This document shows positions 44,505 to 56,542 of a stretch of 64,000 nucleotides of DNA, one piece after another (within the stretch, counting starts at the first letter, position 1; every line of letters starts with the position of its first letter). Position numbers and translations under genes: made by a program. The notes under the pieces were generated by a model. The model was not told the DNA's origin. It worked only from the letters and a program-made list of their open reading frames with translations, and ran no database searches. This DNA comes from Arthrinium phaeospermum (lineage: Eukaryota; Ascomycota; Sordariomycetes; Amphisphaeriales; Apiosporaceae), in assembly GCA_006503535.1 (NCBI GenBank), contig QYRS01000004.1, forward strand, positions 1 through 64,000. The letters are read 5' to 3'.

Positions 44505-45514
44505 GGCGACGGTTGGGGGCCTCTCATGGGGAGTCCCAGTGTACTTAGTTGGTCTACTGTATCATTGGAGATATGCGCAAGGGCAGCTCATTTGGCGCGG
44601 GCCAGAGCATGGTTTCAGTATTACCCCGCGTATGTGACTTCATCATGTCGTCTGCCCAAGTTCTGGTCCTTATTTTTCGGTGGGGCTGTAACCTCTACGT
44701 CATCGTCGCATCCATGGCAAAAGCAAAAAGAATTCGAAAATTGGCAGTGCCGATGTCAACCCAGAAGGAGACCCAAGGTCTGTTTCCTCGGCGTTTTGTT
44801 TTGGTCTTTGGTGTTCAGTCAAGGCGGCTTGGCTGCAGTCGTGGTCCCAGGGCAATGCAGGCCGCCAAGGAGGGTCCGCGTTCTGCGTTCTAGCGCCTGC
44901 GCAGTGGTGCTTTAGCTGAAAGGCAATGCTACCTAAATTCGACGACATGCCTCCGCGCCATTCCACCGCCTTAAGACATTTCCGAGTAAAGCCCACCTTA
45001 ACAGCGTCGCATGTGCACCAGCAGCTTTTTATGTATGGCTTTAAGGATAAGCCGCGATTGCAGAAGACTAACGCGGATTTCCCAAGGCGATTGGCCCGTG
45101 ATGAGTTTCTGGACTGTGCCGTTGACTGACTTGCTTGGCCAAAGTCGGTGGCGCAAAAGGTGTTGATGCAAGTTGCGGTAAGATCCGTAGCTGCGATGAT
45201 CGTTGACCTTTCTACCATGGTCTTTCCTTTCGAGTAAGACGGTACATCATTCCCGCCGTCATTAAAATTCAAGGGGGATGATAAAGTGATGGTCAGCGAG
45301 CCGCTCGTGCATATTAATAATGGAATGACTGACACATCACCTCGCAATGGGGCACGGCATACGAGTTAGAGAAAACGACCGGAAGAACTGAAGTGTTCGA
45401 AATGTCAATCTGGTTTACGCGCCATCTGATTTCAGCTACATTCGCACACGTTGAGCTGGTCAACGCTCCCCAGTCCAGGGGCTGTTGTACTAACAGTTAC
45501 CACTAAGCCTGTCG
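44505..45514. other. Intergenic, no gene seen
   Basis: 1 kb upstream of the regulator. Open frames on both strands lack any domain signal. Confidence 0.45.
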
Positions 45515-46592
45515 TTATAATAGCTCATGCGAAAGAGGCCCAGAAGAGGCCCTGTAGTATGCGTAAGCCGCAACACAGAACGACATGGTCACGATACCCA
45601 CCCATCCCGCGACACATGATCTTCTTGATCCCGCTTCATGTGGAGAAGAGTTCGACACCATGTTCCCTCGTTTACAAGCACAGGCTTGCCAGACCCGGCG
45701 AGTAATGCACAATTCGCCTTCAGCTCTCATGGGTGCTGAGCTAGTGTCAGCGGAGACGGCTACTCGTGATTCGATGGAATGGATGACTGCGGGGGACGAT
45801 CTGCTTGTCTCCAAGGACTTGGCGTGAGTTTCCGGTGGCATTGTGCTACTATCAACCGGCGGGGATGGTCTCTCAGGGCTGGGAGGCAGAGGATTAAGTA
45901 ATGGGCCTGTGCAGGTTGGCTGCGGCTCCGGTTTCTGTTCCGACTCCGGCTTCAACTCTGGGGGTGATGCTGGAGGTGGTGCTGGAGGTTGGTAGCCGCA
46001 ATACGCAATGAGCTCTTGGTACGAGTCCGCGGAGAGCGCATAGTCAGGCCCGTAAGGGTCGTACGGACGCAGATCCTTGCGGTCGATTTCGTATCGTGTT
46101 GCGGTATTGACATAAGAGTTCTTCAGCAGATTTGGCCACATTGGGTCCAAAAACAGCAGTCTTGAGCTGTCCGGGTGGGGATTGGATGGGAATATGGGCA
46201 AGTAGGAGTTTCGAATGTGAGCATTGTGTGGATGTTTGTCCGCCAGATCGTTTCCGCCGAAAGAGGTCAACTGTAGAAAAGCAACATTAGTAGTTGATCT
46301 AGCCTTAAATTGTCAAGAATCTGAGGGAGTCGTAGACACCTACCGGTAGCACTTCAACCGTTCCCTCTTCGCTCTCAGGCGAGAGCACCAACACAGGATG
46401 TCCGTAGCAGTCCTCCTCGTCGTAGTAAGGTCGATAATACTGACCGCATAAGTATTCCCAGCTCGGCAGCCAGAGGATGAGGCCAGGCAGCGAGGCTCGA
46501 GACTTATCATGCACAGGCCATGAGTGCTCTCGTCGTCCCTGAAGCCGGCGTGCATTAGCACGGGCAGTGATCAAGTCAGTGATGCTTGGCAT
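45515..46592 (-). CDS. Conserved fungal hypothetical protein, C-terminal TM
   Basis: Exon 1 is 46592-46344 and exon 2 about 46270-45515, about 334 residues (the acceptor is placed to within a base). The first 190 residues follow a pattern seen in many ascomycete hypotheticals: LPGLILWLPSWEYLCGQYYRPYYDEEDCYGHPVLVLSPE, then LTSFGGNDL, HAHIRNSYLPI, NSYVNTATRYEIDRKDLRPY and DYALSADSYQELIAY. A Pro-rich linker and one hydrophobic helix (GWVGIVTMSFCVAAYAYY) close the protein. Function unknown. The SWEYLCG/DCYGHPV arrangement suggests a compact fold of its own. Confidence 0.7.
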
Positions 46593-47082
46593 GTTGACAG
46601 CATGTGCTGTGTGGTTGGTGGCAATTGACGTGAGAATGCTGCTCTGATCTCACAGATGGGTTCCAGTCCGAATCTGCCACGGTCAAAACGTGGCGGAAGG
46701 TTGCATCTCTTGCAGTTTAATGCGGCCGCTGGACTATGTTATCCAAGGCATTTACCAGCCGAGTAGAGAAACTGGGGTATTAGGAAAGAGAAGCAGACGA
46801 GGTCAACAATCAATGGTTCAATAACCTGCACCTTCCTTGCTTGGAGGGACGAACAATCATATAGATTGAACCCGGAAAAGCCGCCACACTCTGCTCACAT
46901 GATGAAGATGAATTCCATCTCCCGTTAGGCGCGTAAAGGCCATCCCGACATCCCAACTGCCCAATCCGAGTTTTCATCACCACTTTTTCCCACTTGGGGC
47001 GCTTGGCGGGCCGATCCCGAAAACATATACTAGACGTTTAGATCTACCAAAGTTCAACTGCTGCATGTAGACAGCTCTCGAC
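46593..47082. other. Intergenic, no gene seen
   Basis: About 490 bp upstream of the conserved hypothetical gene. Nothing supported. Confidence 0.45.
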
Positions 47083-47904
47083 TCAAGCCAGACCGGCGGC
47101 GGCTCGGGCGGCAAAGACCTCGTTCCTCCATGCCTGGTAAAACTCGTTTTCTCCGTGGTCCACCGGCCAGTGTGATTCACCCCCGAACTTCATGCTCCTC
47201 AGGTGCGCTCCCAGGTCGATTTCTTGGTAGGTCTTGCCGTCGATCTGGGCCGTGATGACGCCGACCCGCTCCAGGACGAGGCGGGCATACCTGACCTCGT
47301 ACTTGCCCCCCTCGATGATGAACCGCAGCGTGTCGAGCAGGTCGTTGCACAGCCATTCGGGGCGCAGTAACTTCAGACGGTAGGTGTAGTGGGGGGCTCG
47401 GAATCCATGGACTCCATGGGCTTTGGCCCTCAGACGTGTAAGAGGCTAGCGGATGCTGTTCGTCGGACGTCGGCGTAACGAAATTGAGCACCAGGCGATG
47501 GACGATCATGTGGCGGTCCACCTTGTCGGAGCATTCAGCAGCGACTGGTCCAAGACGGGCGAGCAGGCCGGGGTTCGTAGGGGGGTCACCCAGAGCTCCT
47601 TCTCCTCCAGGAACATGACGTCGACCTTGCACCTCCGCCCTTCTTTTCTTTGCAGCCGGGCCACGGCGTCTTGGACTTCGGCGTTCAGTTGCCGGTTCAC
47701 CAGCAGGAGCGGGGTCGCCGTCTGGGGTTCGTAGAGGACCTTGTGCTTGAGCAGCCAGGCCCCTGTTCTCACGTCCACAATCGGAACGCGCTCTTCTCCT
47801 GCAAGCTGCTGCTCGCGTCCTGCTGGCGGGATGCGCTCGTGTTGGAGGACCCACTGCAGGATCTCGTCCCGGATCTCGCGCGCGAGACCAAGCAGGGAAG
47901 CCAT
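47083..47904 (-). pseudogene. LPxEIR-type hypothetical protein, frameshifted
   Basis: The ATG at 47904 begins MASLLGLAREIRDEILQWVL, the start shared by many fungal F-box-like or 2EXR-like proteins. PLLLVNRQLNAEVQDAV follows. After about 47550 the sensible frame moves to VDRHMIVHRLVLNFVTPTSD. After about 47410 it moves to HYTYRLKLLRPEWLCNDLLD...ITAQIDGKTYQEIDLGAHLR...AAAGLA, ending at 47083. The last change could be an intron, but no good donor-acceptor pair was found for the first. About 270 residues if continuous. Decay or assembly indels. Confidence 0.5.
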
Positions 47905-48057
47905 GGCGAATTGACAGGGGCTTGTTGTGTTGGATAATCTCGGAAATTTTCAAGCGGGTTGTGAGGTGAAGAAATGCCGCCAACCCCGAAATCTGATGCT
48001 GAGAAAACGTGCGCAAGAGTTTCACGGTCAGTGGAGGTGGCTGTGTAGGACGAGCCA

Positions 48058-49080
48058 TCACTTAGCCTTGCCCATCATCCCCGCACCGCTGTCCATCCTG
48101 CTGCTTCCCGTCATGCTCGGGCATCTCTTCCTCGAGACCATGCTGACCTGACTACTACAGCCTTCTCCTGGGCGCCGAGGCAGCCCCCCGGACCGCCTGG
48201 TCCTGCGCCTTCGCACAAACACGCGCAGCGTGGGCAGGCTCACGGCCATCAGACTGGCCACGATCTCGACCAGCGCCCAGACGTCGATGGTGTGGGTGAT
48301 GTTGGCCCGGGGCACGTTCTGGACCAGCTTGAGGGTGACGAACCGCGCGAGGGCCGCCGTGATGCTCAGGGCCGACATGGCCACCACGAAGGCGACGCCG
48401 GTCAACTCGGCCCTCCCAATCACGGCCACGGGCTGCTCCTGCAACTGCAAACTATCCGTCGCCATCAAGACCCGGCGCTCGCGGCTTTTGGTGAAGAGGG
48501 CGATGAGCGGCAGGCTCAGGATGGCGAGGTCCGTCGCGATGTTGGCCACGGTCGAGATGGTGACCGAGTTGATGTCGTGCACGGCGGAGCAGAGCTGCCC
48601 GTCGATGTTCCAGTTGCTGCTGATCGGGTGACACCACGCCGTCAGCAGGGCAATGTGCAGACCAAAGGTGGCCGCCGTGAAGACAATGCAGCCGACGAGC
48701 ACAACCCGGATCCATCCACGCTGCTGGACCGACGCACCACCGCCATCGACCGGAAGGAGGACGCCGGCGAAGAAGGCCAGCAGGGCGAACTTGGCGGCCC
48801 ACAGCGAGATGTAGATGAAGAAGAGCGAGACCCAGGAGACGTACAGCAGGTGGGCCGACTGCGACCGGGGGACCATGTAGTAGAGCTGCGACTGGTCCGG
48901 GTAATGGACGTAGCGGTACCGCAGCATGTTCTTCCAGGCGTTGATGCTGATGAGCACGATGCCCGCGAGCCACGAGAGCACCACCAGCCCGTCCGAGACG
49001 TTGCGCGTCCACGGCTGCGGCTTGTTCTCCTTGTACCGCAGCCAGAACCGCAGCAGGAGGGGCAGCAGCGCCAGCGTCAT
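48058..49080 (-). CDS. SAT4/PTH11-like integral membrane protein
   Basis: A single exon of 340 residues from the ATG at 49080. Helices are MTLALLPLLLRFWLR, LVVLSWLAGIVLIS, YVSWVSLFFIYISLWAAKFA, RVVLVGCIVFTAATFGL, VANIATDLAILSLPLIALF, GVAFVVAMSALSITAALARF and VWALVEIVASLMAVSLPTL, followed by a basic tail. This matches the seven-helix SAT4 family seen again at 40.4 kb. The sequence upstream keeps an open frame with TTAG before it, so a short 5' exon may be missing. A sensing role is inferred from the family only. Confidence 0.7.
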   Translation of the reverse strand: MTLALLPLLLRFWLRYKENKPQPWTRNVSDGLVVLSWLAGIVLISINAWKNMLRYRYVHYPDQSQLYYMVPRSQSAHLLYVSWVSLFFIYISLWAAKFALLAFFAGVLLPVDGGGASVQQRGWIRVVLVGCIVFTAATFGLHIALLTAWCHPISSNWNIDGQLCSAVHDINSVTISTVANIATDLAILSLPLIALFTKSRERRVLMATDSLQLQEQPVAVIGRAELTGVAFVVAMSALSITAALARFVTLKLVQNVPRANITHTIDVWALVEIVASLMAVSLPTLRVFVRRRRTRRSGGLPRRPGEGCSSQVSMVSRKRCPSMTGSSRMDSGAGMMGKAK

Positions 49081-50816
49081 GCCGGTCCAGTCAACGGCGA
49101 TGAAGGCAGCTAAGATTGGAGTGTCAGTATCTTACTCGAACTGGAGACAGGGAACGCTTTTGGCATACGCAGTGGGATATCAATGTCGTGGTACACCATC
49201 GCGACCCGCTTTCCCGACAGAGATCACACTTCAATGAGTGGCTGGGGGAGGTAATGAGATTAGTACCCAATTGGAGAAACAACTCAGGCAAATGGCCTGC
49301 CCTGAATATGGATGATGTCAATGACGGGATGCCAGACCCGGGGCTTGTCCATCGCAAGGGATGTCGTATTTACATATCTGGGACCCATGGCGATGTTTTC
49401 CAGTGTGTGCAGTCAGTCCCGAGTTGGCGGTTCAGCTGGGGTGCCACCGATCGCTATTTTTGGTCCCAAGCTGCGCTTACCTGAGCAGGCTTCGCCCCCC
49501 GGTCATGGTTCCTGGGGATGCCAATCAGGGTGCGTGCAGACCACATGCGGCGGGAAGCCCGGGCCTTGTTCATTTCCCGTTTCGAGCGGTATGCTACAGC
49601 ACTAGCTCCCCGCGTCTGGCATAGGGCTTACGCGCTGTCAGTCCTGATAGGGCTGAAAGGTGCGACCACTGGGCCCTTAGTAATCGCCCACGGCCACGGC
49701 GCTCGCCAAATATTAGGCGAGATAGCCATCATTAGAGAGCTATTCGGGCGATCGGCATGGGTGGGTGTGCGCTGACGAAACGGCATATGTCGCATTGGTT
49801 GCGTTACGAGCGGTGGGCAAGTCAGGCAATTCAGAATCGTGGTTCAGGTCACCAAGTGCCGGGTGTCAAAAGGGGTAGGCAAATGTAATTCACTGGTCGC
49901 CAGCCATTAGAAACTACGCGAAGAAGACATTAGATAATTGCCAATGACGTGGACCGATGAGACCGGGAGCTGCCAGAGGACATGTTCCCGGGTCTTTGTT
50001 ACTCGAGGCAGGCCCTGGGCTTATATGATCGGTCACATCTCTCCCAGTGCAGCATTTCTGATGTCTACCTACTCTCTGTACCGAGTTGTGGGTGTGAGGA
50101 GATCCAGTGATGGAGCAGGGGTTCGTCAGGTTTGCCATCCCTTGGTACGGCTTGAGGTAACTCTTTGGGAGCAGACCGAGTGATAGTAATATGCGAAAAC
50201 CAAATGTTCCATCTCATTGCCTCACAGCTGTTCAAATTACTGAAGAGACCAATTTGAGCGTTCCCGTCTCTCTCAATCAAGAGTTCGTGGCAATGATGAC
50301 GAGACACCGGGCTGCCGAGGTACTTCTCGAGCATACACCGTGTATTCCGGGTCCATGGTGCATGAAAGCATACTTGATCAAAATGCAAAAAGAAAATGAC
50401 CGCCTCTTTCAACACGTGGTTTCAAGCTTCGCCTTGGAGCAAATAGGGGCAGCATGAGCTTGGAATGGCCGTCAAGGTCATGTCATCTCTTTATCTGGCT
50501 GCAACGGCGTCTTTCTTGAGCAGTGGTTCTGCTTGCTGCGGACTTACTGTGAGCCAAACCTATCCGCAACCAGCCGACTCTTGAGACGGTCGCCCTTTAT
50601 GATTCTCTAGATGGCGACAACCTTTGAGCATCGTGACCACATCATGTGTTTTAGCAACAACATGTATGCAAGCATTTCCAGATACTGGAACATGGCAGTA
50701 TTTCGGTGGGAAGTGATTTGTATAAAGAGTTGTCCTTCTGGGCCGTCTTCTTGAGTCTAAAGATGAACCAGAACAATTCAACGCCATCGTACTTTCTACA
50801 AAACTAACCAAACATT
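49081..50816. other. No supported gene
   Basis: Short open frames only, none with a domain. GCTTTTGGCATACGCAGTGG and similar are unremarkable. Beginning of the gene-poor right part of the window. Confidence 0.45.
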
Positions 50817-50966
50817 ATGAAGGGCCTCGGAAACTCCAGAGACAAATGCAATACCTGCGGCAAGTGCCATAACCCCAGTGAAGCATGTGTGATGGGGCCT
50901 GCCCCTCCACAGCCGCCGCCGCCGCCGCCGCCGCCGCCACCGAGCCCTCGGCCTCCATCTCAATAA
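50817..50966 (+). CDS. Possible Cys/Pro-rich micro-protein (49 aa)
   Basis: The ATG at 50817 (context AACATTATG) opens 49 codons: a CxxCGxCHNPxxxC cluster at residues 11-24, then a run of ten prolines encoded by a (CCG)n microsatellite, ending SPRPPSQ and TAA. No upstream signal beyond an A-rich leader. It may be the first exon of a longer gene or chance. The spaced cysteines ahead of the proline run are what make it worth listing. Confidence 0.3.
   Translation: MKGLGNSRDKCNTCGKCHNPSEACVMGPAPPQPPPPPPPPPPSPRPPSQ
50913..50939. repeat. (CCG)n microsatellite
   Basis: Nearly nine uninterrupted CCG triplets, in frame with the micro-ORF (polyproline). Confidence 0.9.
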
Positions 50967-52227
50967 TTATGGCTAAGCATCAAACTTCCTGGTGGGATGA
51001 TTGGCCGAAGACTTTTTATTGACAGCCATTGCCTCTCTTTTCTGGGTGATGTATTCAACAACTGTTCGAACGGTCATTTCATGTTGAGTGATTCCGGTAT
51101 TCACTGATGAGTTGCAAACCGTAAAGAGGTGATAACGTGGTACCAAGCGTGTTTGTCGAGAAATGGTTTGTCGGATCTTTCCTGGACGATGCTGGTAATC
51201 ACAAGTGTAGGAGGAAGCCAGGGATGGAGACAGCATGTTGGGAGAAGTCGATTAGATAGTGCCCCTGAATTCAAGTCGCTCGCTTTCTCACCCTCACTTG
51301 GCTTGCCTACTTCTTGAGCCGGATGCCGGATGCTACGTCCGACGTAGTACGTCGACAAGATACTGGATGACGACATACCGTGCCAGATCCTTTATTAGAG
51401 TCGTTAAAGGTGATGTGCGCTTGTGAATAGGGGCCCGAGGATTTGGCTACATTTAGCCTGTTACAATCCAAGTGATCAAGTCTCCGACCCGACCTGTGCT
51501 GCCGCATATTGCCCGACTCATCCTCTCAACCAGGTTGCTTTTTAACGCGAAACTTGGACGTTATAAGTAGCAGAGCAGTGCCATAGGGAGCCTGCACCGT
51601 TTCCAGACAGGTTTCGGTTTCCTTGCAAGCGTCGGATTGGCCGCAGCAGCAGAGCCATGATCACGGCAAGCCAGTTCCTGCGCTCAGGCTGGGTGCGAAA
51701 AGCAGGTTGCAGTGGCTGCATTGAGCTGCAGAGACCACGGCCATGTCCCGTCGTGAAACGGTGTTGCTCCTTCCAACAGCATTGCGGCTCACTGTAAGCA
51801 AACAGTTGGACTGGCCGGAGCATGAAAGCGAAGCCAGGATTGCGACAAGCCGGGTCTGGAGACATTCCACCGCAGAAGCATTGGAAACCATCGCAGAAGG
51901 CTCTACGGCACGTCATTTCCACGGCAGCGAAGTCGAAGATCAGGGTCTGGATAGGTCTGAATAAGCTACAGCACTAAGGGCTGTCGTTTGGTGATCTGCA
52001 GAGCGATGCATGGAACGAGCGCCTATCAGTGGGACACGCTTGCACTGCAACTGCAACGGCTGGCCCAGGGTTCCACGAGCACCGCCAGGCCACATGACAA
52101 AAGGGACACAAGGGATGAACTGCACATCATCAGTCATGCGAAATACATACTGCAACCGGGCAGGGAGAAAAGCAAATCGTCGCATGTCTCGTCGCATCTG
52201 GAATTGGCATCTGGGCAGGGTTGTACG

Positions 52228-52545
52228 TTATGCGCATTATACACGAATAAGTATAATGCCGGTAATTCCCTTGAATAGTGCATTATGCCATACAAACTTG
52301 TATAATGTTATTCCGTGACGTAGGCGTCCGGATGCCCTCGTAATCGCAGAGTTGCGCAGAGTTCGGTAGGCAGTTTCATCGATGCGAGGCTATCGATATG
52401 TATCGGACGTCGCCGTGCGAGCCTCGTCGTCCGGATAGCTGTATGGATGAGGTTATCCGTCCGATGGCGTGCTGTATAATACGCTATGCAGCATAATGCG
52501 ATTATACTGTATAATAGCGCATAATGTATTATACTGTCATGCAAT
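52228..52545. repeat. AT-rich patch of GTATAATGC/GCATTATAC short repeats
   Basis: GCGCATTATAC (about 52230), GTATAATGCC (52251), GCATTATGCC (52281), TTGTATAATG (52301), CTGTATAATACGC (52472), GCATAATGCG (52491), GATTATACTGTATAATAGCG (52500) and ATAATGTATTATACTG (52523) all share a TATAAT/ATTATA core with G/C flanks. They form many local inverted repeats. The patch stands out from its GC-rich surroundings. Confidence 0.7.
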
Positions 52546-55500
52546 CGTACATCCCTGCATCTGGGCAGGCTGGGATCCTGAAACCGTTGATCGGACCAAA
52601 CAAAACAAATGGCCTGCCTACATATCATTGTCATCACGAACAGCCACTTGGTCACGTCACTCAATCGCCGCGGGTATTTCGCGCGACTCTGTTACCGAAC
52701 TTCATTCACATGGTCCGATTGGCATCGTAGACGAGACTGCAAATTGCATTACGGAAGGTGCGACGAGAAAAGCGAACACACAACAATCCAATGGGGGCAA
52801 TGTCGGCGAATGGCATGTCAGCGTCACACACAAACCGGGCTTCGCAGGCGGGTTTCAAACGAGCACGAAATCCTACCAACAACAGCCGAGCATCGTGAAG
52901 AAAAGAAGGAATGCGACAGCCGCCGCGCCGTGTAGCAAGCCGACAAGCGAGGGCGAGAGAGCCCGCTTTCGCAATTTGCGTGAGGTGCTAGCCCAGTTTG
53001 ATAGGCCGCCAGAAGCAGAGGATTGGAAACCGCTGGCGTCTCAAGTGTCGCGGGTCTCTTCTGGCCTTCGGAGAGACGGTCACGGTGTTCGTCCCACCCA
53101 GCGTCGCAATGGGCAATGGCACCGCGGGGACCAACTCGCTAAAAGCAAAATGGCTGGTGCTGGCGCTGGGCCCAGTTAAGTAGAAGGACTCTGGAAATGG
53201 CCAACAAGCCCGAGGTCTGAAGTTTGAACTCGACCAAAATGCGTGTGGCGTTTGGAGAAAACGGCGAAACGACGCGAACAAGCTTCATCCAGGTAGGAGA
53301 TCGTGGGTAGAGGGGAAAGAAGGGGGGCGTTTCCTTCCACACACACACAGCCCCTGCCATTCATCCTGCCGTTTTGTTTGGTAACCTGAGACAATGACTA
53401 GCGGAGGTTTGCCAGAGAAAGCCCACGACCAGCAGCAAGGGAAGCAGAGTTGGGGTTTCGAGTAAATGATTGCTGGCGCCGACGACTTAGACGCAAATAG
53501 AAAATAGACGAGACTGAAATACTTACGTGCCCAGGGAGGGGCGCGGGCAATTCTTTGGACGATCTTCCCGCAAGGGCTATCGATTGAGAGAGTGCGGGGG
53601 AAATAGAAATGCAAGTCAGCAGAGGCTGTGTTGGTACAGTAGTTGGCAGTTGGCTTACCTATCTCTCGGGCATTTTTTTAGCGGTGGTGATGCAATCCAA
53701 TTAGCGGCACACACGGGGCATCCTCCATCATGACGCTCACCGTCCACCGCCAGCTGGGCGCATCGCAAAGGCGCATCGTGTTCTTCTAGCCCGGCAAGCA
53801 AAGCCTCTGCCGGTCGACCTTTTACGGTGCAGCCAGCCAGCCAGGGCTCCAAGGACATTCTGGAAAACGGGCGCGCAAACCTTGGGCGGAGAGGCGCACA
53901 TGCCCATGTGAATTCCCATGTCGCGCAACACAGGAAAACCTCATCGGGTTGCATTGCATAATGCTGAGCTGTACGTGTAGCCGTGAGCTGCAAGGGCCGG
54001 CTGCAAAGTCTCCCTGGGTGTTGCTCTGACGTAACGAATTGTCTGCCCTGGCTGATAATACATGCCCATGCCCTCTATTTGCAGACCAATGCATGCCAAC
54101 ACCGCAGTTGGACAATGTGGTGAGATCTGGTTGGTGGTTGCTGCGGGGGCTGCAGTAAGGCTTTTTTCAGCAGTCAGCCAGCCAGCAGCCGAGGCGGCGA
54201 CAGGCTGTGAAAAACAGAAATCATTTGGCTGCTGTTTTTAGAGCCGTCCGAGGTGAGGGATATACTCGTCCTCCGCCTGCCCAGAGTCTGCTCTTTACCG
54301 CCCCCGTTCAGCCATTGCGATTTGCTGCGGCCCAGGCCCAGGACCAGGATCCATGAAGGATATTGTTGGATGGTGAGCGAAAGGGTAGGTACTCCGTAGA
54401 AAAAGAAAAAAAAAAAGTCTTTCGCTCTCGTCGCGGCACCGCGCAGGAGGAATGAGGATGTACATGAGGCTTGCCCCCCTCGGATATCTGCATGCAAAGG
54501 ATCCTTGGCCAGGAACGACTTCTCCATTGGCTGGCGAACTACTCCGTACCTACGGATGCTGATCAATACCTTTCGATCACAACATGTGCCTTGCATATTG
54601 AATCTACATAATGTAAGCAGGCAGTGGATGTTTGTTATGCCACGGCCGTTCGCATGGAAATGACCTGCGCGACAGGCGCGCGAACAATGTCTCATCGCAT
54701 TCAAACCAAAATGATGAGGTTCTATCGGTTCTATCTCGATTCTCATGCTCTATTAGTTGCGCTTTCGGGCCCTGGCTAGCATCGACGGACTGTGCGCCTA
54801 GTGACTAGCATATGCGGAGAAGGAACCTCTAGAAACCCATGCCGGTCGGGAAAGGGTTAAATTGAAGGCCACTTGAACAAGTGGGTGGTGACTGTCGCGG
54901 CGACCAACCGACTCGCAGCGTCGCATTGTTCGGGGACTTCCTTGGGGGGCCAGTCTGACAGGGCTGCCCTCCTCGGCTTAGCGCCAGGTACGGGCACCAC
55001 AGCAGCATTAAATCCCTCTAACGACTACCTAGCAGACTCGCAGACAGTCAGCAGGCTCGGCCCACTCTGGCTGCCAGGTACCATTGGGGGCTTCATTACC
55101 TGCTGAGACCCAATCAGACGATGCGCTCGCCCGCACCCCAGCACTAGAGCGACCAGGTGTGCCGGGCCAAGAGATTGTGCAATTTGGTCAGCAAGTGTTT
55201 TATGAAGGATCTCGACTGGAAAAAGACTCTTTTTAATCTGATCGGGGGGGAGAGTGTGTGAGACGGAGCAACAGCATCTTGATCTTGGGTCGGCGCAAAG
55301 TGAACGGGTTTCATTTGGATAATGTCAGATTGCCAATAGCGATAGACGATCTTGCACTGTTCCTGTGTAGGGCTTTGATGAGGAGCCAGCCTGAGCTGGA
55401 GTTGACATCTCAAAAGTCTGATATATTTCCGACATTGGCAGATGGACACGGACTCTATTGGCCAGCAACCATGGGCAACCACCACAACAATAATGCAACT

Positions 55501-56191
55501 CGCGATGCATGTATGCAGCAGCCGTTGCGATGCAATGCAATGCCCTCGCCTCAGCAGCAGCAGCAGCACAACTACACACCGCAGCAGGTCTCACCATCAG
55601 GAGGACATGGCAGACCGACCTCATCTGTATCGATCCACAGGCGGTTACTAAGACAAGCGGCATGAATTATAGCCAGCCCAGCTTGCCGCATCCGGCTAGA
55701 CCTGGAGGGGCGGCACCGCGACAACCGGTACCTGACCTCTGTTGTAATTTCCGCCCCTGTACCTGGCGGTTTGATTGCCCAGGGTGACGGCGGGTTCTGT
55801 GTACTTGTTTGAGAACCAGAGAATAGTGGCAGCTCGAGTAGACAGTACTCGACGGGCCGTAGCGTTTAATCGGGCTAAGACGTGCTTTTCTTTCTTTTCG
55901 CATCCTGGAGGCGCGCAGGGCAGAAGGGCAGAGCAGAAGCGCAGAGGGAATGGCCAGTCGAGGGCGCACAAGCCCACCCTGCAAGAGCCACTGGGACTCC
56001 TTCCGTCTCCAGAGTCACCACCGACAGTCTGCCAGGCCCCCCCCGGTCGAATCCACGAGGGAATTGGGCTTGACAGTCTGCAACTGAATGCATGCTCTCG
56101 ATTGTATTGTTGTATTGTTCGACCGGGGGTGTGGGAGAGAGGGTCTTTCAGTCATTAAATCAGCCCTCGAGCCGCCCGCCCATTGTCTCTT

Positions 56192-56542
56192 TAGCCTTTA
56201 TACCCCCAGACAGATCGTGGCTTTTCTTCTTCTACCCGGCCCTCCTCACCTCACCACACCTTCGCTCTCACTCTCTCACTCACTCTCTCTCTTCCTCCAA
56301 GCAACCACCCTCTCGCTCTTCTGCTCAGACAACTCCCATCACTACTATTCATCGGACCCCGTTGGCAGAGTCCATACCGTACATCTCAGCATTCCGCGAA
56401 GGCAAAACCAAACCTCAGTACCGAGTACTCGACATCCACACTCTTTGTACCCACTCACTCGTTGGTCGCATCGACAACTTCCAAGAGAAGAAGAGATTCT
56501 GGAATTCAACCGTCTTCGACAATCACCAAAACAACATTCAAG
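56192..56542 (+). promoter_or_regulatory. Pyrimidine-rich promoter/leader of GPI-protein gene
   Basis: GCCTTTATACCCC near 56195 is a possible TATA element. It is followed by a long C/T tract (56.22-56.34 kb, CTCTCACTCACTCTCTCTC) and an A/C-rich leader ending ACATTCAAGATG. Such CT tracts are common in strongly transcribed ascomycete genes. Confidence 0.45.

Larger units (their letters stand above)
50967..56542. other. 5.6 kb without a supported gene
   Basis: Only short frames with no domains. It contains the AT-rich short-repeat patch near 52.2-52.5 kb, a poly-A run near 54.41 kb and CAGCAGCAGCAGCAGCA near 55.55 kb. The right 350 bp are the upstream region of the GPI-protein gene. Confidence 0.5.

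Noticed and set aside
48292..49113. 273-codon plus-strand frame rich in Gly/Asp/Arg
   Set aside because: Antisense to the seven-helix membrane protein.
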